64,000 nucleotides of DNA from Campylobacter sp. LR291e. Lineage in GTDB: Bacteria > Campylobacterota > Campylobacteria > Campylobacterales > Campylobacteraceae. The notes under the pieces were generated by a model, which saw nothing but the letters and a program-made list of their open reading frames with translations, had not been told where the DNA came from and searched no databases. The stretch covers positions 124,001 to 188,000 of the forward strand of contig NZ_VJNV01000026.1 of the NCBI RefSeq assembly GCF_008633915.1, in the 5' to 3' direction. How positions within the stretch are numbered: position 1 is the stretch's first letter; each line of letters starts with the position of its first letter. Made by a program: the position numbers and the translations under genes. Shown here piece by piece: positions 32,086-41,465 of the stretch.

Positions 32086-32693
32086 TTCCTGTCTTTTAAA
32101 TAAAAATTAAGCAAAAGTGTAGCAAAAATCACCCCACTTTTAGAATTTAGCTTTGCTAACTCATAGCTTTCATAAAAAAATTCAAGCTCTTCTTCGTTAA
32201 AATCTGTGATTTTCAAGCATTCCTTGCATAAAAGAACAATTTTTTCTAAAAAAACATTCTTTTCTAATCTTTCATTTTTCTCTAAAAAATCATAAATTGC
32301 TTTTAAATCAAGCTTTTTAAGGTCTAAATTTAAATTTCTTTCTTCTTTTTGTACTCGTACTTTTTCGCAAATCAAACGAGATTTTATAGTAGGAAGTAAT
32401 AAATTCTTAGATGGAACAACTAGTAAGAATTTAATATTTTTAGGAGGTTCTTCAAATAATTTTAATAAGGAATTTTGTGCTTCTACTTCGTAGTGTTGTG
32501 CCATTAAAACTATGATTTTTTCATCTTTTTCGGCTATATAGCTTTCCTTTTCAACAGCCCTTGCGTGTTCTATTAAAAAATTTGGTGCTACTAAATTTGG
32601 GATAAAACGAAGATTATTAAGTCCATATTTTTTAATCATATCTGCTTTTATATTGTCAAAATCTTCGCTAATTAAAATTTTACTAATAAACAA
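32082..32693 (-). CDS. holB: DNA polymerase III delta-prime subunit
   Basis: A 203-residue protein related to clamp-loader subunits. AQHYEVEAQNSLLKLFEEPP is the sensor-type stretch shared by delta-prime and DnaX proteins, and LLLPTIKSRL follows it. It is much shorter than E. coli HolB (334 residues), lacks a P-loop, and matches the short epsilonproteobacterial form. It overlaps folP by 4 bp and follows hobA by 9 bp, so replication genes cluster here with ligA. Confidence 0.85.
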
Positions 32694-32702
32694 AAAAGAT
32701 CC

Positions 32703-33236
32703 TTAAATACTAATCTTAGAAAATAAAATCGCATCTAAGCTTTTATCAAGAAGTTTAAAAAGAACGATTAATTTCATATCTAAATCCTTATCCTTTGAAT
32801 TTAGATAAAAACTATCTTGCAATTGTTCATCAAAAATCCACAACAAGCTATCATCTCTTGACCTTGCTATTTGAGATTTTTTATCGTGTATTGAGCCTAT
32901 ATAAAAATATACAAAACCATTTGGAAAGGCGATTTCTAGCATATCATTTAAAAGGGCTATATCTTCTTTGTTTTGAAATTTCTTATCATAAAATGCCCTT
33001 AAAGAAACAAAGGGTAGCATAGGTCTAGCTGGATTTGCGTTAATGGATTGTAAAAAATAATTTTCATACCATAAACGAGAATCATCGCATATTAAAATAA
33101 AAGTACGTCCTTCTAAAAGTAATTTTAATCTTGCTTGCATTAAGGGAGCCCATTCTAAACGGCGAGTTTCCATCCAAGAATAAAAAACCCCATTGTTTCT
33201 AATATAATCAAGGCTAAAACTATGCAAATCTCCCAT
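32703..33236 (-). CDS. hobA: DnaA initiation regulator HobA
   Basis: A 177-residue protein similar along its length to H. pylori HobA, the epsilonproteobacterial DnaA-binding protein that organises DnaA at oriC (SIS-like fold, comparable to DiaA). Matching stretches include WMETRRLEWAPLMQARL, ICDDSRLWYENYFL and SLLWIFDEQL. I place the start at the ATG ending at 33236, one base after the lysC stop. An in-frame ATG at 33254 would add six residues inside lysC but has no ribosome binding site. Confidence 0.85.
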   Translation of the reverse strand: MGDLHSFSLDYIRNNGVFYSWMETRRLEWAPLMQARLKLLLEGRTFILICDDSRLWYENYFLQSINANPARPMLPFVSLRAFYDKKFQNKEDIALLNDMLEIAFPNGFVYFYIGSIHDKKSQIARSRDDSLLWIFDEQLQDSFYLNSKDKDLDMKLIVLFKLLDKSLDAILFSKISI

Positions 33237-33237
33237 T

Positions 33238-34437
33238 TTATTTATCCAAACCATACACAGAATGCAGGGTGCGAACGGCTAATTCTCCATACTTTTCATT
33301 AATTATCATAGAAATTTTAATCTCACTTGTACTAATCATGCCTATATTAATTCCTTCATCAGCCAAAGCTTTAAATGCCATTGAAGCCACGCCAGAATGA
33401 GATTTCATACCAACGCCAACCACTGAAACTTTTACAACAGCTATATCACTTTCAATAACAGCGTCTTCTCCTAAAATTTCACGCATATTTTTAGTTGCCA
33501 AGTTTAGCTCATTTTCAGGCACAGTAAAGCCTAAATTTGTGGCCCCATCTACCCCGACATTTTGAATAATCATATCCACATTTATATTTGCCTTAGCAAG
33601 AGAGGTAAAAATTTCAGCTGCTATACCTGGCTTATCCTTAATCTTTCTTAAAGTAATCCTTGCTTGATTTTTATCCAAAGCTATACCACTAACTAAGACC
33701 TGTTCCATTCCTTCTTTTGTAATCATTGTTCCCTCATTATCATTAAAACTACTTCTTGTAACTAAATTTACATTTAATTTTTTGGCAAGTTCGACAGAGC
33801 GATTTTGCAACACTTTAGCCCCAAGGCTTGCAAGTTCAAGCATTTCCTCATAAGAAATTCTATCAAGCTTTTTAGCCTTAGGTTCAATGCGTGGGTCTGT
33901 TGTATAAACCCCATCAACATCTGTATAAATTTCACACAAATCAGCATTTAAAGCCCCTGCAACAGCCACAGCACTCAAATCACTTCCACCACGACCCAAA
34001 GTCGTAACATTACCATCTGAATCAACTCCTTGAAAACCAGCAATTACCACAACCTTACCTTGTGAAAGTTCATTTTTAATCATACTAGTATCAATGTGCT
34101 GAATTCTAGCCTTTGTAAATATACTATCTGTCATAATTCCTGCATTTCTACCCGAAAAAGCAACCGCCTTATAGCCTTTTTCATTTAAGGCTATTGAAAG
34201 TAAGGCTGAAGTAATTCTTTCACCACTACTTAAAAGCATATCCATATCTTTTCCATTTGGTAAAGAACTAAAATAATTTGCATAATCTATAAGTTGATTA
34301 GTAACCCCACTCATTGCAGAAACGACAACTACAAGTTGATGACCTTCATTTATATTTTTAATAACACGTTTAGCCACTGCTTCGATACGTTCTAAGTCGC
34401 CAACACTAGTGCCTCCGTATTTTTGAACTATAAGCAT
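33238..34437 (-). CDS. lysC: aspartate kinase
   Basis: A 399-residue aspartokinase, first step to lysine, threonine, methionine and diaminopimelate. The N-terminal VQKYGGTSVGD, the TTLGRGGSDLSA nucleotide stretch and YTDVDGVYTTDPR mark the kinase domain; the last 140 residues hold two ACT domains (VGMKSHSGVASMAF) for feedback control. It shares one base with the upstream rppH stop and is the second gene of the operon. Confidence 0.95.
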   Translation of the reverse strand: MLIVQKYGGTSVGDLERIEAVAKRVIKNINEGHQLVVVVSAMSGVTNQLIDYANYFSSLPNGKDMDMLLSSGERITSALLSIALNEKGYKAVAFSGRNAGIMTDSIFTKARIQHIDTSMIKNELSQGKVVVIAGFQGVDSDGNVTTLGRGGSDLSAVAVAGALNADLCEIYTDVDGVYTTDPRIEPKAKKLDRISYEEMLELASLGAKVLQNRSVELAKKLNVNLVTRSSFNDNEGTMITKEGMEQVLVSGIALDKNQARITLRKIKDKPGIAAEIFTSLAKANINVDMIIQNVGVDGATNLGFTVPENELNLATKNMREILGEDAVIESDIAVVKVSVVGVGMKSHSGVASMAFKALADEGINIGMISTSEIKISMIINEKYGELAVRTLHSVYGLDK

Positions 34438-34907
34438 TAAATATAACCTTTCTCCTCAAAATATTTTAAAACCTTACAATAAATCTTTTTTTTAAAATGA
34501 TTAGTAAGTGCGAAAACTTCTTTCATATCAACAAAACGATAATCTTCAAATTCTGGATTTTTAGTATGTATATTAATCTTAGCATCTTGTTTTAAACGTA
34601 CTAAAAAATATCTTTGAATTTGCCCATCATAAGGATACATTTTATGAACAACCTTAGCAGGAAAATCATAACTTAACCACTCAGGGTACTCAGCAATAAT
34701 CTCAATCTCATCAGTGCCAATTTCTTCTTTTAACTCCCTAAACAAAGCACTTTTAATATCTTCTCCCTTATCAATGCCACCTTGTGGAAATTGCCAGATA
34801 TTTTCCATATCGCTTCTTTTAGCAATAAAAAGCTTACACTCGAAAGGATATGCATTTGAAAGAACAACAGCAGCGACATTTGGTCTATAATTTTTTTCTT
34901 TTTGCAT
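34437..34907 (-). CDS. rppH: RNA pyrophosphohydrolase
   Basis: A 156-residue Nudix hydrolase. The Nudix box GGIDKGEDIKSALFRELKEE starts near residue 42, and WQFPQGG precedes it. RppH (NudH) removes pyrophosphate from mRNA 5' ends and also hydrolyses diadenosine polyphosphates. As the first gene of the operon its promoter must lie in the 91-bp divergent gap with hemW. Confidence 0.9.
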   Translation of the reverse strand: MQKEKNYRPNVAAVVLSNAYPFECKLFIAKRSDMENIWQFPQGGIDKGEDIKSALFRELKEEIGTDEIEIIAEYPEWLSYDFPAKVVHKMYPYDGQIQRYFLVRLKQDAKINIHTKNPEFEDYRFVDMKEVFALTNHFKKKIYCKVLKYFEEKGYI

Positions 34908-34998
34908 ACCCTTTCCTAAAATTTAATGCGTGATTTTAACTTAAATAAAATCAAAATTTGATTAAAATGCTATATAAAAAGATAAATTAAGGTTTAAT

Positions 34999-36054
34999 TT
35001 GCATTTATATATACATATTCCATTTTGCGAACAAAAATGTTTTTATTGTTCTTTTACCTCTTTAAAGAAAAATGGACTAGAAAAGCCTTATTTTAACGCA
35101 TTGCTTGATGATTTAAAATTTCAATTTACTTATTTTAATATTAAAAAAAACTCTATTAAGACCCTTTTTATTGGAGGTGGAACACCAAGTGTAGTACCTT
35201 CTGTTTATTATGAAAAACTTTTTAAATTTTTAGAAAATTTCCTATTAAGTAAAGCTGAAATTTCAATAGAAGCAAATGTAAATTCTGCTAGCTATAACTG
35301 GCTTTATCAAATGAAAAATTTTAATATAAATAGAATTTCTTTTGGAGCCCAAAGCTTTAACAGGGAAAAACTTAAATTTTTAGGCCGTAATCACTTAAAA
35401 AATGAGATTATAAAAGCCCTTGAAAATGCTTATAAAATAGGTTTTAAAAATATAAATTTGGATTTAATATATGATACAAAATTAGATAATAAAAAAATGC
35501 TTGAATACGAGTTAAAAAATTTAGAAAATTTTAAGCACATTTTAACACATATTAGTGCTTATCATCTTAGTATAGAAAAAAATACTCGTTTTTACAAAAA
35601 GGATTATTTTAAAAAAAATACCTCAAATTTAATGCGTTTTTTTATAAGTAGTATTGAAAATTTAGGTTTTAAACAATATGAAGTAAGCAATTTTGGTAAA
35701 ATTTGCAAACACAATCTTTCTTACTGGCAGGGTAAAAATTATCTAGCTTGTGGGCTTAGTGGGGTTAGTTTTATGAATAATGCTAGATTTTATACAAAGT
35801 CTAATTTAAAAGATTATATTAAAAATCCAAGTTTTAGGGATATTGAAGTATTAAATAAAAAGGATTTAAATTTAGAACATTTATTTTTAGGACTTCGCTC
35901 TATAGTTGGCATAGATAAAAAAAGGCTTAATCAAACCCAGCTTGAAAAAGCACTTTTTTTAACAAAGAAAAAAAAGCTAGAATTTAAAAATAATAAATTT
36001 TATAATACAAACTACCTTTTAAGCGATGAATTAGTTCTTTTTTTAAGCGATTAA
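34999..36054 (+). CDS. hemW: HemW-like radical SAM protein
   Basis: A 351-residue radical SAM protein. The cluster motif is HIPFCEQKCFYCSF near the N-terminus (residues 5-18; CxxxCxxC), followed by FIGGGTPSVV. The short N-terminus and Phe after the last Cys fit HemW, a heme chaperone, better than oxygen-independent coproporphyrinogen oxidase HemN, whose name is often given to this gene. The start is TTG, preceded by AAGG. The 3' end overlaps the convergent argS by 4 bp. Confidence 0.85.
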   Translation: MHLYIHIPFCEQKCFYCSFTSLKKNGLEKPYFNALLDDLKFQFTYFNIKKNSIKTLFIGGGTPSVVPSVYYEKLFKFLENFLLSKAEISIEANVNSASYNWLYQMKNFNINRISFGAQSFNREKLKFLGRNHLKNEIIKALENAYKIGFKNINLDLIYDTKLDNKKMLEYELKNLENFKHILTHISAYHLSIEKNTRFYKKDYFKKNTSNLMRFFISSIENLGFKQYEVSNFGKICKHNLSYWQGKNYLACGLSGVSFMNNARFYTKSNLKDYIKNPSFRDIEVLNKKDLNLEHLFLGLRSIVGIDKKRLNQTQLEKALFLTKKKKLEFKNNKFYNTNYLLSDELVLFLSD

Positions 36055-37646
36055 TGTTCCATTCTATCAAGGGCTTTTATACCCATTAAATCAAAAGCTG
36101 TTTTAATGCTTAAAGATACCACTGCAAAAAGCTTTAAAAGCATTTTTTCATACTTACTACCAACTACACGATTTTCATTATAAAATTTATGAAACAAAGA
36201 GGCTAAATTTTTTAAATAATCACAAAGCTTTTGCAAGGACCTACTTTCAAAGGCATCATTTAAAACAGAAGATAAATTTAAACTCTCAAAAAGTAAATTT
36301 ATACCATCTTCGTTTAAACCTTGTAAATCCTCGTTTATAATATCCTTTATGTCAAGTTCTGCCTTTATGAAAAGCTGGTGAATTCGTGCGTGTGCATAGT
36401 TTATATAAAAAACTGGATTTGAGCTATCTTGTTTTTTAAGGGCATTTAATTCAAATTCTAAGTGAGTGTCGCATTTTTTGCTTAAAAACATAAAACGCAA
36501 ACAATCAACCCCTATTTCATCAATAACCTCGCTCATTAATACAAAGGACCCTGCCCTTTTACTCATTTTATAAGGCTTGCCATCCTTTAATAAAGAAACC
36601 ATTTGGGCTAATATAACTTCTAAATTATCAGGGTTAAAGCCTAAAAATGCCATGGCAGCCTTCATTCTAGCTATGTAGCCGTGGTGGTCAGCCCCCCAGA
36701 TATTAATACACTTATCATAACCCCTACTCATTTTATCCTTATGATAAACAATATCAGCTGCAAGGTAAGTTCCACTCCCATCATCCTTTATGATAACGCG
36801 GTCCTTTTCATCTTTGTACCTTGTAGATGCTAGCCAAATTTTATTATCCATTTCATAGGTACCACCACTTTCTTTTAGGGCTAAAAGCGTGGAATTTAAA
36901 GCATTGTAAAGGGATTTTTCACTAACATAAGAATCAATTTTTATTCTAACATTTTCTAAATCTTGCTTTATTAAAATAAGCATTTCATCCTTTGCCCAAT
37001 CAGCTAGTTCTTTAATATTACTACCATCTTTAAAAAAAACTTCGTTAAATTTGGCTAAAGCCTTTTTTGCTAAATCAAGTATATAATCGCCCTTATAACA
37101 ATCATCATCAAAGCTTACATTTTCTTTCAATAAGTCTATTTTTACCCTTAAAAATACGGATTTTCCAAGCAAGGCTATTTGATTTCCAGCATCATTTATA
37201 TAATATTCTGTGTCAAATTTATACCCTAAATGCCTTGCAATACGAGTTAAACTATCGCCAAAGATAGCCCCTCTTGCATGTCCTATGTGAAGAGGTCCTG
37301 TAGGATTTGCACTAATATATTCAAGTAAGAAACTTTTATCCTTTTTTTTACCCCTTGCAAAATCCTTTGAATTTGTTAAGGACTTTGTAGCAAGTGTATT
37401 TAAAAAGCCTTTTGAAAGTTTAAAATTTAAATAGCCATTTACCGCTTCAACTCTCTCAAATAAATCATTTTCCTTGAATTTACAAACTAAATCTTGTGCT
37501 ATTACATTAGGGGATTTTTTAAATTCCTTAGCCAAAGAAAAAGCCAGTGGCGTAGCAAAATGAGCTAAATTTTTATCCTTAGGATTCTCAAGGATAAAAT
37601 CACGATTTAAAATTTGATAAATTTCTTTATAAACTATATTTTTCAA
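36051..37646 (-). CDS. argS: arginyl-tRNA synthetase
   Basis: A 531-residue class I synthetase. ANPTGPLHIGHARGA contains the HIGH motif (about residue 118), KMSKRAGS the KMSKS loop, and the C-terminal helical anticodon-binding domain (DALRALD type) covers the last 130 residues. It is three bases after tatA and is last in the rpsB operon. Length is near that of other epsilonproteobacterial ArgRS. Confidence 0.95.
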   Translation of the reverse strand: MKNIVYKEIYQILNRDFILENPKDKNLAHFATPLAFSLAKEFKKSPNVIAQDLVCKFKENDLFERVEAVNGYLNFKLSKGFLNTLATKSLTNSKDFARGKKKDKSFLLEYISANPTGPLHIGHARGAIFGDSLTRIARHLGYKFDTEYYINDAGNQIALLGKSVFLRVKIDLLKENVSFDDDCYKGDYILDLAKKALAKFNEVFFKDGSNIKELADWAKDEMLILIKQDLENVRIKIDSYVSEKSLYNALNSTLLALKESGGTYEMDNKIWLASTRYKDEKDRVIIKDDGSGTYLAADIVYHKDKMSRGYDKCINIWGADHHGYIARMKAAMAFLGFNPDNLEVILAQMVSLLKDGKPYKMSKRAGSFVLMSEVIDEIGVDCLRFMFLSKKCDTHLEFELNALKKQDSSNPVFYINYAHARIHQLFIKAELDIKDIINEDLQGLNEDGINLLFESLNLSSVLNDAFESRSLQKLCDYLKNLASLFHKFYNENRVVGSKYEKMLLKLFAVVSLSIKTAFDLMGIKALDRMEH

Positions 37647-37649
37647 AAT

Positions 37650-37880
37650 TTAAGCTTTTTTATTTTCGTTAATGCTAGCATCATTTTGATTTAAGTCAGC
37701 TTTTTCTTCTAATTTTTCAGTTTTTTTAATATCTTCATCGCTATTCATTTCACTTTTAAAGGTCTTTATGCCCTTACCCAAACCCTTAGCAAGTTCTGGT
37801 ATTTTCTTAGCCCCAAAAAGTAAAACAATTATCAATAAAATAACGACCCATTGCCATACACCTATTGAACTAATACCCAT
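37650..37880 (-). CDS. tatA: Sec-independent translocase subunit TatA
   Basis: A 76-residue protein with one N-terminal membrane helix ([18 protein letters not shown], about residues 8-25), the [20 protein letters not shown] amphipathic helix typical of TatA/TatE, and an acidic/lysine-rich tail. It forms the pore-like part of the twin-arginine export system; tatC is not in the window. It abuts gmk with no gap. Confidence 0.92.
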   Translation of the reverse strand: MGISSIGVWQWVVILLIIVLLFGAKKIPELAKGLGKGIKTFKSEMNSDEDIKKTEKLEEKADLNQNDASINENKKA

Positions 37881-38498
37881 TTAATCTCCTTTTTCCCATA
37901 ACTTTTGAAGTTCGTTTAAATTTTGATTTGTAATTTTAGCCCTTTGTGCTAAAAAAATCGCCCTTAAAAGCTTATAACTTTTTTCTAAATCATCATTAAT
38001 AATCAAATAATCATAATCTTTTAAAGCCTTCATTTCGTCCTTTGCGTTATCAAGTCTTTTTTGCAAATCAGACATTTTATCAGCATTTCGTTTAAAAAGC
38101 CTTTGCTTTAATTTAGCCTCGTTTTTAGTGGTTATAAAAATTGAAACTATCTTTTCACCAATTTTTTCCTTAGCTATAAAAAAGCCTTGTACATCTATAT
38201 CAAAAACTACTATTTTGCCACTATCTAACGCCTTTAAGGTATGCTTTAAAGAAGTACCATAATAATTACCATGTACCTTAGCATATTCTAAAAAATTTCC
38301 TTCTTTTATATCTCTTTCAAATTCCTTTTGAGTAACGAAAAAATAATCTTTCCCATGAATTTCACTCATTCTTGGTTCTCTAGTAGTTGAAGAAATAGAA
38401 AAATACAAATCCTTTTCAAATTCAGCAAATAATCTCGTTAAAAGCGTGGATTTACCGGCACCACTTGGCCCTGATACAAGCAAGATATAAGGTTTCAC
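37881..38498 (-). CDS. gmk: guanylate kinase
   Basis: A 205-residue kinase converting GMP to GDP. The P-loop is [12 protein letters not shown] (about residues 9-20) and the GMP-binding stretch is SSTTREPRMSEIHGKDYFF. It overlaps the acidic protein gene by 4 bp upstream and directly abuts tatA downstream. Confidence 0.95.
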   Translation of the reverse strand: MKPYILLVSGPSGAGKSTLLTRLFAEFEKDLYFSISSTTREPRMSEIHGKDYFFVTQKEFERDIKEGNFLEYAKVHGNYYGTSLKHTLKALDSGKIVVFDIDVQGFFIAKEKIGEKIVSIFITTKNEAKLKQRLFKRNADKMSDLQKRLDNAKDEMKALKDYDYLIINDDLEKSYKLLRAIFLAQRAKITNQNLNELQKLWEKGD

Positions 38499-40021
38499 TT
38501 CTTACTTTCTTCAAAGCTTACTTTAATATTTATATTCATATTCATACCCTTTAAAGCAGCTTTTAGTGTATCATCATTTATGCTTGAGGCAATTGTTTTA
38601 GCTATGCTTTGGCTTAATTCTCGTTCGATTTCATCATTTTTACCACTAATACCAGTGCTTATATTAATGGCATGTTCGCTAACTTCTTCGCCTAAGGCTT
38701 CTTGTATATCACTTTCTTTTAACTCATCAAAATCATTTTCAGGCAAGACGGGTACGACTAAGTCTTCATTTTCAACGCCTAACTCATCAGTATTTAATAT
38801 AGGTTCTTCTTTAAAATTTTCTAAAACCTTAGTGCTATTATCCTGTGAGATTTCCATATCCAGTTCATCAATTTGGGCCAATTCTTCTTTGATTTGTTCT
38901 TGTACGCTTAATTCTTTAGTATCATCTATATTTTTAATATCATCTTCTTCTATAATAGGTGCTAAATCATCCTTAAATTCATCAACTTCGCTTTTTTGAC
39001 CTAGGAATTTAGCATCTTCTGGCAAGTCATCAAAATCAAGTTCTTTTTCCTTTTCATCAACGCTTGGTACATCGCTTGGAGTCTCATCTTTAATCTTAGT
39101 ATCCACCTCTTTTAAGCTAACATCTTTAATCTTTTCTACATGCTTATAATCTTCTTCTTCTGGTATGCTTGCTACAACATCTTCGAAATTTTCTTTTTCT
39201 AATTTCTCTTCATCTAAATTTTCATCATCTTCTAAATCTTCACTAAAATCTAATTTCTCGCTTTCTAAATTCTCATCCTTGCTAACTTCTTCACTAATTT
39301 CTTTGGAATTTTCATCCCTTATCTCTTCTTCAAAATTCGCCAAATCATCTTTAAAATCATCTACTTCTTCTATACCTTCTTCAATCTTTTCTTCTTCCTT
39401 GGCTTCTTCTATACATTCTTCAGGTTCTTTTTCTTCGCCAAGGTCTTTAAAATCTTCATCATCGCTTAAATTTAAATCATCTATGTTTAATTCTTCTTCA
39501 AAGCCCTCATCATCCTTTTTATCATTATCTAAGTCCTCTAATTCTTCTTTTATATCCTTATCATCAATCTCCAAAGGATTTATAACAGAATTATCATCTG
39601 GCAAATCTTCTAAATTTAAATCATCAAAATTTATTTGCAAATCATCATAAGGATTTATATCACAACTTTCAGCTGGTTCAATCGCATCTTTGACAGGTTC
39701 AACAATAACACTATCATCAAATTTCATAGGCTTATTATTTAAAAGTGTTATAAAATCAGTCGGCAAAAATGGTTTTTGTAATAATTCTACATTTTTTTCT
39801 TCACACTCTTTATTGCGAGGTATTAAATAAATAAGGCGTTTACACTTAGTTTTTAAAAAATGTAAATCAGCTTGAATATCACTATCTAAGATAATCACAT
39901 CAAAACCACTTGGGTCCTTTGGGCATTCTTCAAATTCTTCAATTTTATAGGCAAGTTTTTGTACGCTAAGATTTACAAGCCTTGATACAACAGGATTTGC
40001 ATTAAGAAGTAAAATTTTCAT
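38495..40021 (-). CDS. highly acidic protein with degenerate receiver domain
   Basis: A 508-residue protein. Residues 1-100 or so look like a response-regulator receiver fold with VIILDSD in place of the phosphoacceptor strand and LLQKPFLPTDF as the Lys-Pro loop, but the N-terminal acidic pair is replaced by Asn-Ala-Asn. Residues 100-440 are an extremely Glu/Asp-rich, probably disordered stretch. The last 60 residues are ordered again (ELSQSIAKTIASSINDDTLK). Similar proteins lie next to fliR in C. jejuni, with no known role. It is flanked by gmk (4-bp overlap) and fliR (53-bp gap). Confidence 0.85.
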   Translation of the reverse strand: MKILLLNANPVVSRLVNLSVQKLAYKIEEFEECPKDPSGFDVIILDSDIQADLHFLKTKCKRLIYLIPRNKECEEKNVELLQKPFLPTDFITLLNNKPMKFDDSVIVEPVKDAIEPAESCDINPYDDLQINFDDLNLEDLPDDNSVINPLEIDDKDIKEELEDLDNDKKDDEGFEEELNIDDLNLSDDEDFKDLGEEKEPEECIEEAKEEEKIEEGIEEVDDFKDDLANFEEEIRDENSKEISEEVSKDENLESEKLDFSEDLEDDENLDEEKLEKENFEDVVASIPEEEDYKHVEKIKDVSLKEVDTKIKDETPSDVPSVDEKEKELDFDDLPEDAKFLGQKSEVDEFKDDLAPIIEEDDIKNIDDTKELSVQEQIKEELAQIDELDMEISQDNSTKVLENFKEEPILNTDELGVENEDLVVPVLPENDFDELKESDIQEALGEEVSEHAINISTGISGKNDEIERELSQSIAKTIASSINDDTLKAALKGMNMNINIKVSFEESKK

Positions 40022-40074
40022 AGTCTATCCTTAAATTTGTTCGTTATTTTATGATAAATTAATTTATTTTTAGC

Positions 40075-40842
40075 TTATGTAAAAAAAAGTACTTGCATAT
40101 TTGAAAAAGTTTCTAAGATAAGTTCCTTAAAATACTGCATCATTGCAAATAAAATTACAATCACAACTGCTATTGCAAGTCCTATTTTTATAGGAAAACC
40201 AACTACAAGTAAGTTAAATTGTGGCATAGTTTTCATTAAAAGCCCAAAGATAACATCAGCTAGTAAAATAATGCCAGTAATTGGAAAGGCCATTGTGAAA
40301 CCTATTAAAAATACCTTAAACATAGCATTATTTATATAATGTAAGAAATCTTCACCCGGAAAAAATACGCCAAGTTCTATATAATCAAGACTATAGCCCA
40401 TAAATAAAAGTATTAAATGATGCCCGTCAAAGGCTAAAAATACAAGAATAGCTAAAAGGTGCAAAAGCTGCGAAGTTAAGGGCACACTAGAACCAGTACT
40501 AGGATCTACAACATTTGCCATAGTTAAGCCCATGTTAAAGGCTATTTCCTCACCTGCCATCATTATTATATAAAAAACGAGGTCTAGCATAAGACCTGCA
40601 ACCATACCAAATAAAATTTCAGCTAAAATTTGCAAGATTAAAAAGCTATCTAAATGAACATTATCGAGCCTTGCAAGTGGAAATAAATAAATAGTTAAAA
40701 AAAGTGCTATGCAAGTTTTAATGGTAAGTGGAACAGCATTGTGAGAAAAAAATGGAAAAAAAACGATTAAACCACTCATTCTAGCAAATAACAGCATAAA
40801 GGTAGCGACATTTTTATCCGTTAAATAATTAACAAATTCCAT
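40075..40842 (-). CDS. fliR: flagellar export apparatus protein FliR
   Basis: A 255-residue membrane protein with about six helices. FLLLFARMSGLIVFFPFF near the N-terminus, GEEIAFNMGLTMANVVDP in the middle loop and the C-terminal helices match FliR, part of the type III export gate with FliP and FliQ. It overlaps the upstream ABC ATPase gene by 14 bp. A flagellar gene inside a translation-gene operon is also found in C. jejuni. Confidence 0.92.
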   Translation of the reverse strand: MEFVNYLTDKNVATFMLLFARMSGLIVFFPFFSHNAVPLTIKTCIALFLTIYLFPLARLDNVHLDSFLILQILAEILFGMVAGLMLDLVFYIIMMAGEEIAFNMGLTMANVVDPSTGSSVPLTSQLLHLLAILVFLAFDGHHLILLFMGYSLDYIELGVFFPGEDFLHYINNAMFKVFLIGFTMAFPITGIILLADVIFGLLMKTMPQFNLLVVGFPIKIGLAIAVVIVILFAMMQYFKELILETFSNMQVLFFT

Positions 40843-41464
40843 AATTTTTTAGGGTATAAATTCTATCACAAAAAGAAGCAAGCTTACTATCATGGGTTAC
40901 AAAAAATAAAGCTGCGTTATTTGTTTTAACATAATCAATTAGGATTTCTATAACATTCTTTGCGTTTTCAAAATCCAAATTTCCAGTGGCCTCATCAGCA
41001 AAAATAATCTCGGGCTTTTTACAAAGTACCCTTGCTATACTAACCCTTTGTTGTTGTCCTCCACTTAATTTTGATACCTTTTGATTTAAAAGCATATCAA
41101 TACCTAGTTTTTTTAAAATATTTTCATCTAAACTATTGCCCGATAAAACACTTGAAAGTTCGACATTTTCTAAGGCTGAAAAGCCTTTAAAAAGATAATG
41201 AGTTTGAAAGATTATACCCATTTTAAAACGGCGAATTTCATTTCTTTGATTTTCTTTTAATGAGTAAAGGTCCTTATCTTTGTAAAAAACCTTGCCAGAA
41301 TTTGGCTTTAAAAGAGTAGCTAAAATATGTAAAAGTGTAGATTTACCACAACCACTACTACCTTGAATAACTACTGATTCTTTTGAATTTAAAGTAAAAT
41401 TTAAATTTGAAAAAAGCGGATAATCAAAGCTTTGAGTAAGATTTTCCGCTCTTAAAAGCTCCAT
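40829..41464 (-). CDS. LolD/FtsE-type ABC ATPase
   Basis: A 211-residue ABC ATPase with Walker A GSSGCGKST, signature LSGGQQQR, Walker B IIFADEATGNLD and switch His in FVTHDSK. It belongs to the MacB/LolD/FtsE group that energises lipoprotein release or peptide and drug export. No permease gene is adjacent, so the partner must be elsewhere. It starts one base after tsf and overlaps fliR by 14 bp. Confidence 0.87.
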   Translation of the reverse strand: MELLRAENLTQSFDYPLFSNLNFTLNSKESVVIQGSSGCGKSTLLHILATLLKPNSGKVFYKDKDLYSLKENQRNEIRRFKMGIIFQTHYLFKGFSALENVELSSVLSGNSLDENILKKLGIDMLLNQKVSKLSGGQQQRVSIARVLCKKPEIIFADEATGNLDFENAKNVIEILIDYVKTNNAALFFVTHDSKLASFCDRIYTLKNYGIC

Positions 41465-41465
41465 T

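Noticed and set aside
38580-39650. Two Ser-rich plus-strand ORFs (38580-38999 and 39165-39650)
   Set aside because: They are antisense to the acidic protein gene; Glu/Asp codons read backwards give Ser, Phe and Leu codons with few stops. No ribosome binding sites or family motifs.
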